The notes under the pieces: generated by a model
The model's database searches: none
Told to the model about the DNA's origin: nothing
The model's input: the letters and a program-made list of their open reading frames with translations, nothing else
Position numbers and translations under genes: made by a program
From: Eimeria necatrix
Taxonomy: Eukaryota > Apicomplexa > Conoidasida > Eucoccidiorida > Eimeriidae
Direction: 5' to 3'
DNA: 22,500 nucleotides
Assembly (NCBI RefSeq): GCF_000499385.1
Contig: NW_013654634.1
Span: forward strand, 47,501 to 70,000
Shown here: piece by piece, positions 1 to 8,994 of the stretch
Numbering within the stretch: the stretch's first letter is position 1
Layout of the letters: each line of letters opens with the position of its first letter

Positions 1-620
1 GCTAGCTGGCTACCTAACTATCTAGCTAGCTAGCTAGCTACCTAACTATATTGTTCGCTAGCTAGCTAGCCACCTAACTATCTAGGTAGCTAGCTAGCTA
101 GCTACCTACCATCTAGCTAGCTAGCTAGCTACCTACTATCTAGCTAGCTAGCTAGCTAGCTGTCTAGCTACCTAACTAGCTAGCTAGCCAGCTACCCAAC
201 TAGCTAGCTAGCTAGCTAGCTAGCTAGCTACCTGACTATCTAGCCAGCTAGCTAGTTAGCCAGCTAGCTACACTGTAGATGAGGCTACGTTCCAAATAGC
301 TGACAGGCGGAATGGCTAGCTAGCTAACCAGCTGGCTAGCCAGCTAGCTAGCCGGCCAGCCAGCTAGCTAGCTAGCTAGCTAGCCAGTCCGCCGGCTAGC
401 TAGCTACGCAGCCGCATGTATTACTGAGTAAGCCCAGGCCCTGCAAAACTGTGAGGCTGACTCCTGGCCAGCTAGTTAGCTAGCTAGCTAGCCAGCTAGC
501 TACAGTAGCTAGCGAGCCAGCTGGCTAGCTAGCTAGCTACAGTGGCTAGCCAGCTAGCTAGCTAGCTAGCTAGCTAGCTGGCTAGCTACCTAGAAAGATT
601 ATTTTCTCTAAATAGCTAGC
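1..620. repeat. (GCTA)n tetranucleotide tract
   Basis: Almost the whole stretch is GCTA/TAGC tetramers with point variants such as CCTA, GCCA and ACTA. Non-repeat islands lie near 270-315 and 410-470. The unit GCTAGC is its own reverse complement, so either strand can fold back on itself. No coding frame is supported. The same repeat recurs at four other places in the window. Confidence 0.95.
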
Positions 621-688
621 TAGCTGAGAAGCAGCCGCCGCCGGAACTGACAAAATACAAATGACTGTACAAGACGAGAAAAACCAAT

Positions 689-1150
689 CTGCTGCTGCTG
701 CTGCAGCTGCTCCCCGCTGCAGTTGTTGCTGCTGCAGTTGCTGCTGCGACCTGCAGCAGCTGCTGCTGCTGCAGTTGCTGCTGCGGCCTGCACCAGCTGC
801 TGCTGCAGTTGCTGCTGCGGCCTGCACCAGCTGCTGCTGCTGCTGCTGCTGCTGCTGCGGCCTGCACCAGCTGCTGCTGCGGCCTGTACCAGCTGCTGCA
901 GTGGTTGCTGCTGCTGCTGCGGCCTGCAGAAACCATTGCCGCTGCTGTTGCTGCTGCGGCCCGCAGCGGCAGCTACTGCTGCTGTTGCTGCTGCTGCTGC
1001 TGCTCCAGTCTGAAGCAGCCGCTGCTGGAAAGAATCCAGAACAGCAGCAGCAGCAGCAGCAGCAGCAGTTGCTGCTGCTGGAGGCACTGCAGCAGCAGCA
1101 CCTGCTCTCTTCCCTGCAGCAGCTGCTGCTGCCTCTGCAGCACCTTGAAG
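689..1150. repeat. CAG/CTG trinucleotide block with higher-order repeat
   Basis: The block contains dense CTG on the plus strand, switching to CAG near 1040-1070 and back to CTG. A higher-order unit, GGCCTGCACCAG followed by a CTG run, repeats several times between 780 and 930. All six frames are open for long stretches, giving poly-Ala, Leu, Cys, Gln or Ser, so openness is no evidence for coding. I see no conserved domain and no clear splice sites tying it to a gene. Confidence 0.85.
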
Positions 1151-1154
1151 CAAA

Positions 1155-2122
1155 ACCCTAAACACTCTTCAGGCCGCAAGGCGGTGGCCCCAGTTCATCA
1201 AACCCGTGTAAACCCTAAATTAGGGTTTAGCACAGGGGCCGCCAATAAGCCTGTGCAGGCGCTGTAAACCCTAAACCCTAAACCCTAAACCCTCATTGCA
1301 CCTCTTTGGGCGGGTTGGGAAGGCCTCCGCGACTTTTCTCGCGAGCGGGGCAAAGCGCTGTTTCCCAAACCCTTTCCCTCTGCGTCAAACCCTAAACCCT
1401 AATTTAGGGTTTAGGGGAACTGGCTGTGATCGCAGTCACATATGCGGCTTCGCCATCGGAGTCTTATTCCGCGTGCAACCTCGGAAAACCCGAAGCCCTC
1501 GGATTTGGGGCCAAACCCTAAATTAGGGTTTGGCCAAACCTCAATTCAGGGTTTGGGGCGGTGCCGGAGGGGTTAAGGAAGTATTCGCGCATTAGTGGCG
1601 CGTCTGTCGCGGGACCCCCGTAGCGCGCGTTTGGAGAAAACCCTAATTTAGGGTAACCGTTTGGGATTAAATCCCAAATCCCCTTCCGGAAGAACCAGTA
1701 CTACCGCATCTTCAGGAGCTTCCTTTAGAGAGGCAGAGGCAATCTTAGACGAGAAAGCACAACGCGCAAACCCCAACTGAGGGCGTTTGGGCAAACCCTG
1801 ATTTAGGGTTTGCCAAACCCTAATTTAGGGTTTTTGCAAACCCTAATTTAGGGTTTGGGCAAACCCTAATTTAGGGTTTTTGCAAACCCTAATTTAGGGT
1901 TTGGCAAACCCTAATTTAGGGTAACCGTTTGGGATTAAATCCCAAATCCCCTTCCGGAAGAACCAGTACTACCGCATCTTCAGGAGCTTCCTTTAGAGAG
2001 GCAGAGGCAATCTTAGACGAGAAAGGACAACGCGCAAACCCCAACTGAGGGCGTTTGGGCAAACCCTGATTTAGGGTTTGCCAAACCCTAATTTAGGGTT
2101 TTTGCAAACCCTAATTTAGGGT
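1155..2122. repeat. Head-to-head telomere-like heptamer region
   Basis: This stretch downstream of centrin has no gene that I recognise. It holds AAACCCT and AGGGTTT heptamers, often joined head-to-head as AAACCCTAATTTAGGGTTT, a near-palindrome repeated in tandem around 1800-1925 and again at 2060-2124. Short GC-rich unique pieces lie between. A 219-bp duplication occupies 1638-1856 and 1906-2124. Confidence 0.9.
1638..1856. repeat. 219-bp direct duplication, copy 1
   Basis: This copy matches 1906-2124 at a constant offset of 268 bp. I see one mismatch, C at 1758 against G at 2026. It includes the inverted repeat TTTGGGATTAAATCCCAAA, about 80 bp of unique sequence and several heptamer dyads. 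I see no coding potential. Confidence 0.9.
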
Positions 2123-2124
2123 TT
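1906..2124. repeat. 219-bp direct duplication, copy 2 (centrin 3' flank)
   Basis: This second copy of the 1638-1856 unit has one visible mismatch. Its right end falls inside the centrin stop codon at 2123-2125, so the duplicated unit is essentially the DNA immediately 3' of centrin. The near-identity suggests a recent tandem event. Confidence 0.9.
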
Positions 2125-2760
2125 AGGGGAAGGCCTTCTTGGTCATGATGGCGTAGAAGTCCTCGAAGGAAATCTCTCCGTCTCCGTTGGAATCCGCTCT
2201 TTCGAGCATTTCTCGCAACTCCTCTTCACTCAAACCCTCGCCAAGTTCTCTCGCAACTCTTTTTAAATTCTTCAAAGTGATGGAGCCGGTTTTGTCGTCG
2301 TCGAACAAGTTGAAGATCTTCTGAATGCCCTCGCGGCTTTCCTTGTCGCCCTGCGCGCAAACCACGATTTAGGGTTTAGGGTTTAGGGTGCGGCGCCGCG
2401 GGCGCGCCTTCCGCGGCCCCGCCGCGGGCCCAGGGCTTAGGGCTTAGGGTTTAGGGTTTAGGGTTTAGGGTTTACGAGCTTGGCCGTGATGGCGTCCAGG
2501 AACTCCTCGAAGTCCACGGGGCCCCCCCCGTCCCGGTCCAACTCCGCTATCATCTGAAACACCGAAGGGTTTTTGGACTCAAACCCTAGGGTTTGCATGG
2601 CGGCTTTGAGTTCTTTAGGGTCTACAGTTCCGCTGCCGTCAGTGTCGAAGAGGGAAAAGGCCTCGCGGACTTCTTCTATTTCATCTGCAGTCAGTCCGGG
2701 CCTTTCCACGCGCCTCCGGGGCCCCTGGGGGGCCCCCCCGAGGCCTCCTGCGCGCTGCAT
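2123..2760 (-). CDS. CEN: Centrin (EF-hand protein of centrosome and basal body)
   Basis: Centrins are small calcium-binding proteins of centrioles, basal bodies and, in apicomplexans, the apical complex and spindle poles. Exon 1 is 2476-2760 and exon 2 is 2123-2350, both phase 0. The 125-bp intron (2351-2475) starts GTAAACCC, ends GCGCGCAG and is mostly heptamers around a GC-rich core. The product is 170 residues, the normal family length. Four EF-hand loops are visible: residues 39-50 ([12 protein letters not shown], canonical), 75-86 (Gly at position 5, Pro at 7), 112-123 (Asn instead of acidic at position 12) and 148-159 ([12 protein letters not shown], plausible). Only loops 1 and 4 look fully competent. 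The junction reads AKL|GDKESRE, matching the centrin linker helix. The ATG at 2758-2760 opens a short basic N-terminus typical of centrins. The stop TAA lies inside a heptamer. The ending [11 protein letters not shown] hints at an apicomplexan centrin-3 type, but I cannot fix the paralogue. Confidence 0.96.
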
Positions 2761-3244
2761 CGCGAGGGTTTAGGGTTTAGGGTTTAGGGTTTAGGGTTTG
2801 GGGTTCGGGTTTGGGGGCTGGGGGCTGGGGTTGGGCGCCGCCGCAGGCAGGGGCTGGGCTGGCGCAACCGAGATGGCCGGGAGGTGCAGGCCTTTTCAGC
2901 AGTGAAAGGGGCCACACGCAGCGAACTAAACCCTAAACCCTAAACCCTAAACCCTAAACCCTAAACCCTAAACCCTAAAGCCGGCGCGCGCGCACACCGC
3001 AACTCGCCAGCCGGTCGGCCGCCGCTACCTGCGCACTTGGGGTGTACAGCCACCTCGATCGCACAGTCTCGAGCTCCGCAACAAACGCCAATTTCATTTC
3101 TTTTCTTTTATTTCTTTTTCTTTTTTAAAACTCCAAAAAGCGACACTTTTCAAACTCCAAGTCCTGCCAGACGCGCGGCCGCGGCCGCACGCGCACCAGC
3201 CCAGAGCCGGGGCCCTGCGCAGCAGCAGCAGCAGCAGCAGCAGC

Positions 3245-3286
<42 letters not shown>

Positions 3287-3767
3287 TTAACAAACTTTAC
3301 TCTTTTGGATTTACTTTTCTCAAAACCCTTTTCTTAAAAGCAAATTCTTTTCCCCAGTAGACTCCCACGCGCGAGCCGCCGCCAGGGGGCCCTCAGCTGC
3401 CTTCCGCAGCACTGTTCGGCTCCGCGGACGAGGGTTTAGGGTTTAGGGTTTAGGGTTTAGGGTTTAGGGTTTAGCGGTTTTCGCAGCAGCGGACGTTGCA
3501 GGCCTCTCTACAGCTTCGGAAGCCTTGCCAGCAAACCCGGAAAACCCCCAGCCCCAAACCCTAAACCCTGCCTCCTCTCCGCCGTGAGGGTTTAGGGTTT
3601 AGGGTTTAGGGTTTAGGGTTTAGGGTTTAAGCGCCGCACATGCGACGCTTTGGGCTGCGCTTCTCGTCCGCCTCTTCTGGAGTTCTCGGCCGGGAGACTT
3701 TGTCTCTTTGGCGGCTCAGGGTTTAGGGTTTAGGGTTTAGGGTTTAGGGTTTTCGTCATCGTAAGAA
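2761..3767. promoter_or_regulatory. Divergent intergenic region between centrin and CRIPT
   Basis: This region separates two divergent genes and should hold both promoters and 5' UTRs. It contains five heptamer arrays (about 2765-2800, 2926-2980, 3430-3473, 3588-3630, 3718-3751), a pyrimidine-rich tract at 3095-3160 and a CAG/CTG inverted repeat at 3220-3282. GTGTACAGCCACC at 3041-3053 resembles one half of the GTGTACGTACAC palindromes elsewhere. An open frame at 3037-3360 has no domain and runs through the CAG repeat, so I do not call it a gene. I see no TATA box. Confidence 0.6.
3220..3282. repeat. (CAG)8-CCG-(CTG)12 inverted trinucleotide repeat
   Basis: Eight CAG units at 3220-3243 and twelve CTG units at 3247-3282 are separated by a single CCG. 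The two halves are exact complements, so the tract can form a 24-bp perfect hairpin or cruciform. It lies in the divergent centrin/CRIPT intergenic region. Confidence 0.95.
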
Positions 3768-4523
3768 ATGCCCTGCGAAAAGTGTGAAGCCAAGTTCACA
3801 AAGCTCGTGACGCCCGACGTCAAAGAAGGTAGGGTTTAGGGTTTAGGGTTTAGGGTTTAGGGTTTAGTTCTCTGGACTTCAAGAGGTGCTGCTAGGAGGT
3901 GCATGCGTGTCTTTGGGCGTCTTCACACGGTTTAGGGTTTAGGGTTTAGGGTTTAGGGTTTAGGGTTTGCTGCGTGCAATTCAGGGTCAAAGCGCATAGT
4001 GGGCGTCAATAAACTCATTGAAAAAGCGACTAAAAAGGACAAGTCAGCGATATGGAAATTAGGGTTTAGGGTTTAGGGTTTGGGGTTTAGGGTTTAGGGT
4101 TTCGCAGCTGCATCCGAGGGTTCGCGGTTTGGGGCTTAGGGGCTCGAGTAGCGGTTTTATTCCAACCTTGCTTTCTGCTGCTTCACCAGGGTTTAGGGTT
4201 TAGGGTTTAGGGTTTAGGGTTTAGGGTTTAGGGTTTGTTGTTTTCAGATTGGTGATTGTGGGGTCTAAGTGCAAAGTCTGCAAGACTGCGCTGCACATGA
4301 AGGGAAAGTACTGCGCACCGTGGTACGTCAGGGTTTAGGGTTTAGGGTTTAGGGTTTAGGGTTTAGTGAGTTTGCTGTGTTGCTACTAGGGTTTAGGGTT
4401 TAGGGTTTAGGGTTTAGGGTTTAGGGTTTAGGGTTTGTCTGCAGCGCCCACATAAACGGCCGCTGCTGGATGTGCGGCAAGCGGATTGTGGATGTGAGCA
4501 AACACAACATGAGCCTCGTCTAA
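3768..4523 (+). CDS. CRIPT: CRIPT family zinc-ribbon protein (four exons)
   Basis: CRIPT is a small conserved eukaryotic protein first described as a PDZ-domain binder and also linked to the minor spliceosome. Exons are 3768-3828, 3985-4042, 4248-4322 and 4445-4523, with phases 1, 2 and 2 at the junctions. They give 90 residues, close to the family's roughly 100. Four CxxC pairs are visible at residues 3/6, 48/51, 62/65 and 72/75. The start MPCEKCEAK, the block VGVNKLIEK, the block HMKGKYCAPCAHINGRC and the C-terminus HNMSLV all match the family. Introns of 156, 205 and 122 bp are mostly AGGGTTT arrays with a short unique core. The residues before the second CxxC read DKLVIVGSKC where the family usually has an aromatic-Asp/Asn-Pro-Tyr-Gly motif, so the exon 2/3 junction (donor GTCAGC) is the least certain part. 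The stop TAA opens a heptamer run. Confidence 0.93.
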
Positions 4524-4605
4524 ACCCTAAACCCTCGTCCAAACCCTAAACCCTCGTCCAAACCCTAAACCCTCGTCCAAACCCTAAACCCTCGTCCAAA
4601 CCCGA
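4523..4605. repeat. 19-bp tandem repeat containing heptamers
   Basis: About four copies of AAACCCTAAACCCTCGTCC follow directly on the CRIPT stop codon. They are two heptamers plus a CGTCC spacer and lie in the CRIPT 3' UTR or flank. Confidence 0.9.
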
Positions 4606-6174
4606 ATCACGAGGGTTTGTCAGGGGCGTTGACTGTTGTCCATAGTCGGCGCTTTTCTGTAAACCCTAAACCCTTTTGAAATCTCTAAACCCTTTCGTTG
4701 CTTCCCAAACCCTTGTTTGTGTTTGTAAACCCTTGTCTTGACCCAAAACCCTCAATTAGGGTTTTGAAAACGAGGAACTCCCTCAACTCCAGTTGGCAAA
4801 TTTTTCTGAAACGGCGCAAGGCTCTCAGGGCTTAGGGTTTGGGACCGAGGGTTTAGGGTTTAGGGTTTAGGGTTTTGGCTTCGGCCCGCAAGGGCCGAAG
4901 CCAAAACCCTACGAGTGCTTGAGTTTAGGGTTTAGGGTTTAGGGTTTAGAGTCATTGAGCCCCGTGGCTATTGACCTTTTAAATGCTGAGCCAGCCTGTT
5001 CAAACCCTAAACCCTCAGCTGTCGGGCTCACAATGCCCGAGGGTTTAGGGTTTAGGGTTTAGGGTGCACACTTGAAGTAGTGGCTAGCAACAAAGCCGTG
5101 CAAAGGGTTTAGCTTAGGGTTTAGGGTTTAGGGTTTAGGGTTTGCGCCACACCTGAGGTAGTGGCTAGCCAAAAAGCCGTGCACCGGGTTTAGGGCTTAG
5201 GGTGCGGCTTAGGGTTTAGGGTTTAGGGTTTAGGGTTAGAGTTTGGGATTTGGAACTTAAGGCTAGGCTTTAGGGCTGAGGGTTTAGCTCTAGGGTTTAG
5301 GGTTTGGGGTTTAAAGCCTACCCCACAGCTCTATGTGGCGTTATTGGCCTGCAGCGTAGGCCACCCCACGGCGGGGGTTTAGGGTTTAGGGTTTAGGGTT
5401 TAGGGTTACTAAACCTCCCCGGTGACTATGTTTGGCTGAGTTCCCTTTAACAGCTTTCCTAAACCCTAGCTTCTCAGGAGTGTAAACCCTCAAAGTCCTA
5501 AACCCTCGCTAAACCCTCGGTGGTTTGTTGTTGCTGAGGGTTTGCACGCAGAAGAGTTAGGGTTTAGGGTTTGGGGTTTAGGGTTCTGTACTTTAGGGTT
5601 TTGCGTTGTGTAAATAGCTGTTTTTCGGGTTTCGGCACTGGCGTTCAGGTTTTAGGGTTTAGGGTTTAGGGTTTGCGCTAAACCCTAACTGCTGCCAGGC
5701 TGCCAAAGCCCCCGAGGTGGACCGTTGGCGCGCGACAGCCTAAACCCTAAACCCTAAACCCTCGCTTTCGTTTTTAAGAAGTTGCACTGAGACAAAACGT
5801 TTGGAGCAAATAGGCCGAAGTGAAGAGGGCCAGGGTTTAGGGTTTAGGGTTTAGGGTTTAGGGTTTAGGGTTTAAAGCTGGGGTTAGACGGGGGACCAGG
5901 GGGGCCGGCGTAGTCTTCGTTCGGCATCTTCCGCCAGCGTCGCTGTTGGATTCCGCGGCTTAAACCCTAAATGCTAAACCCTAAACCCTAAACCCTAAAC
6001 CCTAAGCCCTAGAGAAGGCCTCAAGGGCTGCAGAGTGACTGCAGCAGCAACACTGCCCACTGGTGCTGCCGGTGCAGCAGCAGCAGCAGCGGCAGCAGCA
6101 GCAGCAACAGCAGCAAAACGCATCGCAGCGGGAGAAACAAAGGCAATAGCTTCAGCAGCAACGAGAGCTATTGC
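4606..6174. other. Heptamer-rich spacer between CRIPT and the Kelch gene
   Basis: I see no gene supported here. AGGGTTT and AAACCCT blocks alternate with 20-60 bp unique pieces. Notable contents are a perfect hairpin at 4869-4910 and a degenerate duplication (5067-5107 against 5143-5187, sharing AGTGGCTAGC and AAAGCCGTGCA). The downstream part, 6013-6174, is a CAG-rich lead-in that stays open in the Kelch exon 1 frame back to the stop TAG at 6010-6012. An upstream 5' UTR exon or an earlier spliced start is therefore possible. Confidence 0.7.
4869..4910 (+). other. Perfect 19-bp hairpin with GCAA tetraloop
   Basis: The left arm, AGGGTTTTGGCTTCGGCCC at 4869-4887, is the exact reverse complement of 4892-4910. 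The loop is GCAA at 4888-4891. Transcribed from the plus strand this gives a GNRA-class tetraloop closed by C-G; the minus strand would give UUGC. It lies about 350 bp beyond the CRIPT stop codon. Its role is unknown: it could be a 3'-end structure or a structured RNA. Confidence 0.85.
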
Positions 6175-6214
6175 ATGTCTGACAGTGGTAACTTGTGCAG
6201 CAGCAGCAGCAGCA

Positions 6215-6255
<41 letters not shown>

Positions 6256-6387
6256 GGCGCCGTCCCACCCGCCCCCCTGTACAGAATGCACGGGCGAGAC
6301 GGTCAGCAGCAGCAGCAGCAGCTGCAACAGGAGCAGCAGCAGCTGCAACAGCAGCGCCTCCAGCAGCAGGAGGAGCAGCGGCACTCG

Positions 6388-6422
<35 letters not shown>

Positions 6423-6565
6423 GCCGGGGTGTGTCCTTCCGCAGCAAAGCTCAGCCTCATACAGACAACGTGAAGATAGGCAGCAGCAAGACTGGCAGCA
6501 GCAGCGGCAGCAGCAGCAGCAGCACAGGCAGCTGTCCGCGCCGCAGCACGAGCAGCTGCTGCAGC

Positions 6566-6607
<42 letters not shown>

Positions 6608-6820
6608 TGCAGCAGCAGCAGCAGCACCAGGGAACCGATGCAGCAGCAGGAGGGCCCTCAACCAAAACTCGCCCCTCGCAATCTGCGACCTACAGCAGGG
6701 GCTGGGAAGTCATAGAGGTAAGCATAGAATTAGGGTTTAGGGTTTAGGGTTTAGGGTTTAGGGTTTAGGGTTTCAGTGTGTTGCAGCGTGCGACCTGCTC
6801 GTGTGGTCTACTGTCTGCGA

Positions 6821-6858
<38 letters not shown>

Positions 6859-6922
6859 ACTGTGTGTTAGCCCAGCAGCAGCTGCTGCCCCCACGCCTCT
6901 CGTTCTTTCCCTGCTGCAGCCA

Positions 6923-6968
<46 letters not shown>

Positions 6969-8942
6969 AGGTTTTGGGCAATTTGATCCCTGAGCGCCGC
7001 AGCGGCGCTGCCTCTTGTGTCTATAAGAACTGTTTGTTCGTTTTTGGGGGTTACGGGGGTTTGTCTCGCCTGGGGAACCTGTTCAAGTTTGATTTCAGTA
7101 AACCCTAAACCCTAAACCCTAAACCCTAAACCCTAGGCGCTGGGCCTGCAGGCGCCGGCGCACCTCAACTGACAGAGAGCTAGCAAGCTTTGCAGTCTGG
7201 AGCTGAGGGTTTGTGAGCGGCAGGAGCAGGGTTTAGGGTTTGGGGAGCCCGGCCCCGGGCCTCGGGCTTAGGGTTTAGGGTTTAGGGTTTAGGGTTTAGG
7301 GTTTGCGCAGGCACGTCTCGCTGGCGCGAGATCAAAGCCCCCGGCTGCCCCAGCCCCCGCGAAAGCAACGGCGCTGTTGTCTTAGGCTCGAAGATGTTTA
7401 TTTTTGGAGGTTATTCGGGGACTCACTGGCTGAACGACTTGCATGCATTTGACCTCGGTAAACCCTAATTTAGGGTTTAGGGTTTGCGGCGAACGCCGCG
7501 GGTGGGGGGCCCGGCGGCTGCGCTGCGCGCGCAAGCGGCGCTCCGCTGCGTCGAACCTTTAGGGCTTAGGGCTCAGTGCTTTAGGGTTTAGGGTTTAGGG
7601 TTTGGGGTTTAGGGTTTAGGGTTTAGGGTTTGGGGTTTAGGGTTTGAGGTCTGCAGAGAAGGAAGAATGGACAGAGGTCCCGCACTGGGGCATGAAGCCT
7701 TCTCCCAGATTCGGGTAAGCCCTAAACCCTAAACCCTAAACCCTAAACCGTAAACCCTAAACCCTAGTCGGTAGCTGGACTTCGATTTATGGAGGGTTTG
7801 TTCGCCGAGACGAGGTTTGCAGCGCCGCCAGCAAGTGCCTAGGGTTTAGGGTTTAGGGTTTAGGGTTTCCTCGCGACCAAACCCTAAACCCTTGGCGCCA
7901 AAACCTCGCAAGCTCCGTGGCTTGCTGGCTGGGGCGCTGTATCCTCGCAGCGGCGCCCAGGGCTGGCGCTCAGGGCGTAGGGTTTAGGGTTTAGGGTTTA
8001 GGGTTTAGGGTTTAGGGTTTGTTGCAGGTACGTGGCTGCTGCGAACTCTTTGAAACCCTCGATTTTGCTCTTCGGGGGCTACGACGGCAGCAACTGGTTA
8101 AATGACTTAAATGAATTTAATCCCCAAACCCTAATGTGGAGTCCCATAAGCCAGCGAGGGCTTATCCCCTCGGGGCGCAGCTGCCCGGCCTCGGCCATGC
8201 ACGAGGTAAACCCTAAACCCTAAACCCTAAACCCTAAACCCTAGTTTGGGGTTTCGCGCCGGGCCCGAAGCCCTCCACAAGTGCCGCGGGGGGCCGCACG
8301 CCGAAAAAACGCTGCAGGCAGCAAACCCCCAACGGAGTGCTAGCGATGGAAGCACTATTTAGGGTTTATGGCTGAGGGTTTAGGGTTTAGGGTTTAGGGT
8401 TTAGGGTTTGGGGTGGTTGCAGCAAGGACTGTACCTTTTTGGTGGCTACAACGGAGTAGAGCGGTTGAGCGACCTTTTTAGGTTAGCTGCAAACCCTAAA
8501 CCCTAAACCCTAAACCCTCGGCCCCAAACCCTAAACCCTCGTTGATTCTGCAGACAAAGCAAGACAGAATCCCTGCCGCGTCTGCTCCTACGCCCCAAAC
8601 TAGGGTTTAGGGTTTAGGGTTTAGGGTTTGCTTGCAGATTCGATTTGATCACCGAAGTATGGACTGTTATCACAACCTTCAGTGGGCCCCCCAGGGGGGC
8701 CCCCCAGCCCGGCCAGTTTTGCTGCTGGGGGCCCCCCACTGCTGCTAGCGGCGCTAGCGAAGCAGACGCAGCAGCAGCAGCAGCAGCAACTGCTGCTGCT
8801 GCTGCTCCTTCGGTGGCAGTGCAGCAGCTGCAGCAGAGACGCAGCGCCGGCCCCAGCAGCAGCAGCAGCAGCGGGGGCTGCTGCTACTGCAGCAGCAACG
8901 GCGGATGCGGCGGCGGCGGTCGCCCGTACACAGCGTACAGCA

Positions 8943-8994
<52 letters not shown>

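Noticed and set aside
582..1267. Six overlapping ORFs in the left CAG/CTG block
   Set aside because: CAG repeats lack stop codons in all six frames. The products are low-complexity Ala/Leu/Cys/Gln/Ser runs with no conserved segment.
3037..3360. 107-codon plus-strand ORF as a gene
   Set aside because: It runs through a pyrimidine tract and the CAG/CTG hairpin, has no domain, and lies in the divergent promoter region.
5995..6665. Minus-strand Leu/Ala/Cys-rich ORFs opposite Kelch exon 1
   Set aside because: They are antisense reading of CAG repeats with no domain. The plus-strand frame joins cleanly to Kelch exon 2.
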